Assembly: GCA_016209865.1 (NCBI GenBank)
Contig: JACQVL010000300.1
Coordinates: forward strand, 1-7,953
Reading direction: 5' to 3'
DNA: 7,953 nucleotides
From: Candidatus Latescibacterota bacterium
Lineage (GTDB): Bacteria > JAAXHH01 > JACQVL01
The notes beneath the pieces were generated by a model, which saw only the letters and a list, made by a program, of their open reading frames with translations, was not told the DNA's origin and searched no databases. Below, piece after piece: positions 7,011 to 7,953 of the stretch. Position 1 is the first letter of the stretch, and each line of letters starts with the position of its first letter. The translations under genes and the position numbers were made by a program.

Positions 7011-7021
7011 GAGGATCCTCC
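7011..7021 (-). promoter_or_regulatory. Shine-Dalgarno GGAGG in a palindrome, DUF5916 start
   Basis: GGAGG (7017-7021, minus) is 8 bases before the ATG at 7008-7006. It decides this start against the long upstream open frame. Most of it lies in the perfect 10-base palindrome GAGGATCCTC (7011-7020). Confidence 0.75.
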
Positions 7022-7077
7022 GTGTCTGCTCCTGTCCGCCAATCAGGTTGAGCAGAAGAAATCTCCTCACTTTTCTC

Positions 7078-7106
7078 TTGCCACAAGTTTATTCGGTGTG
7101 TATCAT
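7078..7106 (+). promoter_or_regulatory. Sigma70-type promoter for the DUF362 gene
   Basis: TTGCCA (7078-7083) matches the -35 consensus at five of six positions. TATCAT (7101-7106) matches the -10 consensus at five of six. The spacer is exactly 17 bases. Predicted transcription starts near 7113, giving a leader of roughly 100 bases before the ATG at 7217. Confidence 0.6.
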
Positions 7107-7152
7107 CTACAGTATAGACGCGCCTGACCTCCAAAAGTTCATAGTACTCTCC

Positions 7153-7181
7153 TACATACCGTACCTTGTCGGTAAAGTCAA
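7153..7181 (-). promoter_or_regulatory. Weak candidate promoter for the minus-strand operon
   Basis: On the minus strand TTGACT (7176-7181) is a good -35, followed after 17 bases by TATGTA (7153-7158), a poor -10. An alternative -10, TATACT (7111-7116, minus), is better but lacks a -35 at the right distance. Either would serve the operon, and the choice is uncertain. Confidence 0.35.
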
Positions 7182-7202
7182 GAGGAAAACAGGGCTTCCG
7201 CA

Positions 7203-7216
7203 CGGAGGGACCTCCG
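7203..7216 (+). promoter_or_regulatory. Shine-Dalgarno in an inverted repeat before the DUF362 start
   Basis: CGGAGG (7203-7208) is followed by GA and then CCTCCG (7211-7216), directly against the ATG at 7217. The GGAGG at 7204-7208 is correctly placed as ribosome-binding site (8-base spacing). In RNA the same bases can pair as a 5-bp CGGAG/CTCCG stem with a GGAC loop, which would hide the site. Confidence 0.65.
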
Positions 7217-7953
7217 ATGATACAGACACGCGCGACTGTCGGCCTGGCGGCGGGGACAGACCGCCGGGCGAACGTCCGGGCTGCGCTGGAGCACGTCCGG
7301 GAGAGTCTGATCACCGCCGTCCGTGATCGGGTCATGATCAAACCCAACTTTCTGTCGAGCTCCAACCCGGTGGCCTGCACGCACGCGGATGCGGTGCGGG
7401 GAGTGCTCGACGTCCTGGCGACCCTGCCACGCAAGCCGAAGCGGGTGATGATCGCGGAAGGGGGGAACGAATCGTACTCCGGCGAAGCGTTCAAGAACTT
7501 CGGGTACACCAGCCTGCCGGAGGAGTATGACCTCCCCATCCGGTTGATCGACCTCAACCAGGAGACACGCTGGCAACCCGCCCGGGTGTATCTCGTGGAC
7601 GGCAGCATCGCGTTCGTCCGGATGCCCCGGACGGTGCTCGACTGTCCCTGCACGATCTCCGTCGCCGTCGCCAAGACGCACGACGCCGCCATCGTGACGC
7701 TCGCGCTGAAGAACATGATCATGGGGACGCTCCGGAAGAAAGACCGGATCAAGATGCACGGCTATCGGTCGCACGGACAGCGGATACTCCCGCGCGAGGC
7801 CCAGGTGCTCAACCGCAACCTCATCCGCGTTGCCCGGTTCCTCGCCCCGGATTTCGCGGTCATCGACGGGACGGTCGGCCTGCAGGGCAACGGGCCGGGC
7901 GGGACGGATACCACTCCCCTCGGCCTGGCGGTGGCGGGCGCGGACGTGTTCGC
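7217..7953 (+). CDS. DUF362 domain protein, partial (C-terminus off the right edge)
   Basis: A plus-strand frame of 245 codons is open from the ATG at 7217 to the window end. It shows the DUF362 pattern: MIKPNF at 40-45, THADAVRG soon after, then CPCTISVAVAKTHD, then TLALKNMIMGTLRKKDR, and near the edge IDGTVGLQGNGPGGT followed by a PLGLAVAGAD strand. No signal peptide is seen at this start. Many DUF362 proteins are associated with iron-sulfur clusters and some carry a C-terminal ferredoxin domain. That part would lie beyond the window, so it cannot be checked. The biochemical role of the family is not settled. The gene is divergent from the operon and may share its control region, but a functional link is only positional. 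Confidence 0.9.
   Translation, partial: MIQTRATVGLAAGTDRRANVRAALEHVRESLITAVRDRVMIKPNFLSSSNPVACTHADAVRGVLDVLATLPRKPKRVMIAEGGNESYSGEAFKNFGYTSLPEEYDLPIRLIDLNQETRWQPARVYLVDGSIAFVRMPRTVLDCPCTISVAVAKTHDAAIVTLALKNMIMGTLRKKDRIKMHGYRSHGQRILPREAQVLNRNLIRVARFLAPDFAVIDGTVGLQGNGPGGTDTTPLGLAVAGADVF

Larger units (their letters stand above)
7009..7216. promoter_or_regulatory. Divergent intergenic region
   Basis: These 208 bases separate the leftward operon from the rightward DUF362 gene. They are more AT-rich than the flanking genes, hold promoter-like elements on both strands and the two ribosome-binding sites, and show no convincing coding frame. A short inverted repeat TACCG (7157-7161) / CGGTA (7170-7174) lies in the spacer of the leftward promoter candidate and could be an operator. 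Confidence 0.7.

Noticed and set aside
7009-7752. In-frame 248-codon extension upstream of the DUF5916 start
   Set aside because: It runs antisense through the DUF362 coding region and the promoter region, has no domain signal, and the signal peptide plus GGAGG mark 7008 as the true start. Long antisense frames are common in GC-rich DNA.
7178-7774. Minus-strand 198-codon open frame at the right side
   Set aside because: It lies entirely antisense to DUF362 and the intergenic region, and has no domain or start signal.

Overview
The window comes from a GC-rich bacterium that uses clear Shine-Dalgarno starts. It is almost certainly Gram-negative, because one gene encodes a signal-peptide-bearing CBM9/DUF5916 protein expected to form an outer-membrane beta-barrel. 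The mixture of CBM9-DUF5916, creatininase-family, phosphotriesterase-family, FGGY kinase, LamG/FG-GAP and DUF362 genes reminds me of uncultured lineages such as Poribacteria, Latescibacterota or related groups. That placement is inference from gene content only. No rRNA, tRNA or marker gene is present to test it.

Layout: five genes read leftward on the minus strand as one probable operon. In transcription order they are a CBM9/DUF5916 outer-membrane protein (7008 to 4525), a creatininase-family amidohydrolase (4517 to 3762), a phosphotriesterase-family metal hydrolase (3628 to 2702), a xylulokinase-like FGGY kinase (2614 to 1124), and a LamG-like/FG-GAP protein (1127 running off the left edge). 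The last gene overlaps the kinase by ATGA. One gene, a DUF362 protein (7217 running off the right edge), reads rightward from a 208-bp divergent intergenic region. That region holds a good sigma70-type promoter for DUF362 and a weaker candidate for the operon. No gene-free stretch exceeds about 210 bases.

The two larger gaps inside the operon are each filled by a different palindromic repeat: a TGAAGAG-heptamer palindrome between the phosphotriesterase and kinase genes, and a CCACAAAG-type palindrome between the creatininase and phosphotriesterase genes. In both cases repeat sequence supplies the stop codon of the upstream gene.

Taken together the operon looks like a small catabolic locus for an unidentified sugar, sugar acid or polyol: a surface barrel or binding protein, two metal-dependent ring-opening hydrolases, a sugar kinase, and a beta-propeller/jelly-roll protein. 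No transporter or regulator is visible inside the window, and the substrate cannot be read from sequence. The kinase has Asn where xylulokinases usually have His in the SGQMHG motif, so xylulose should not be assumed.
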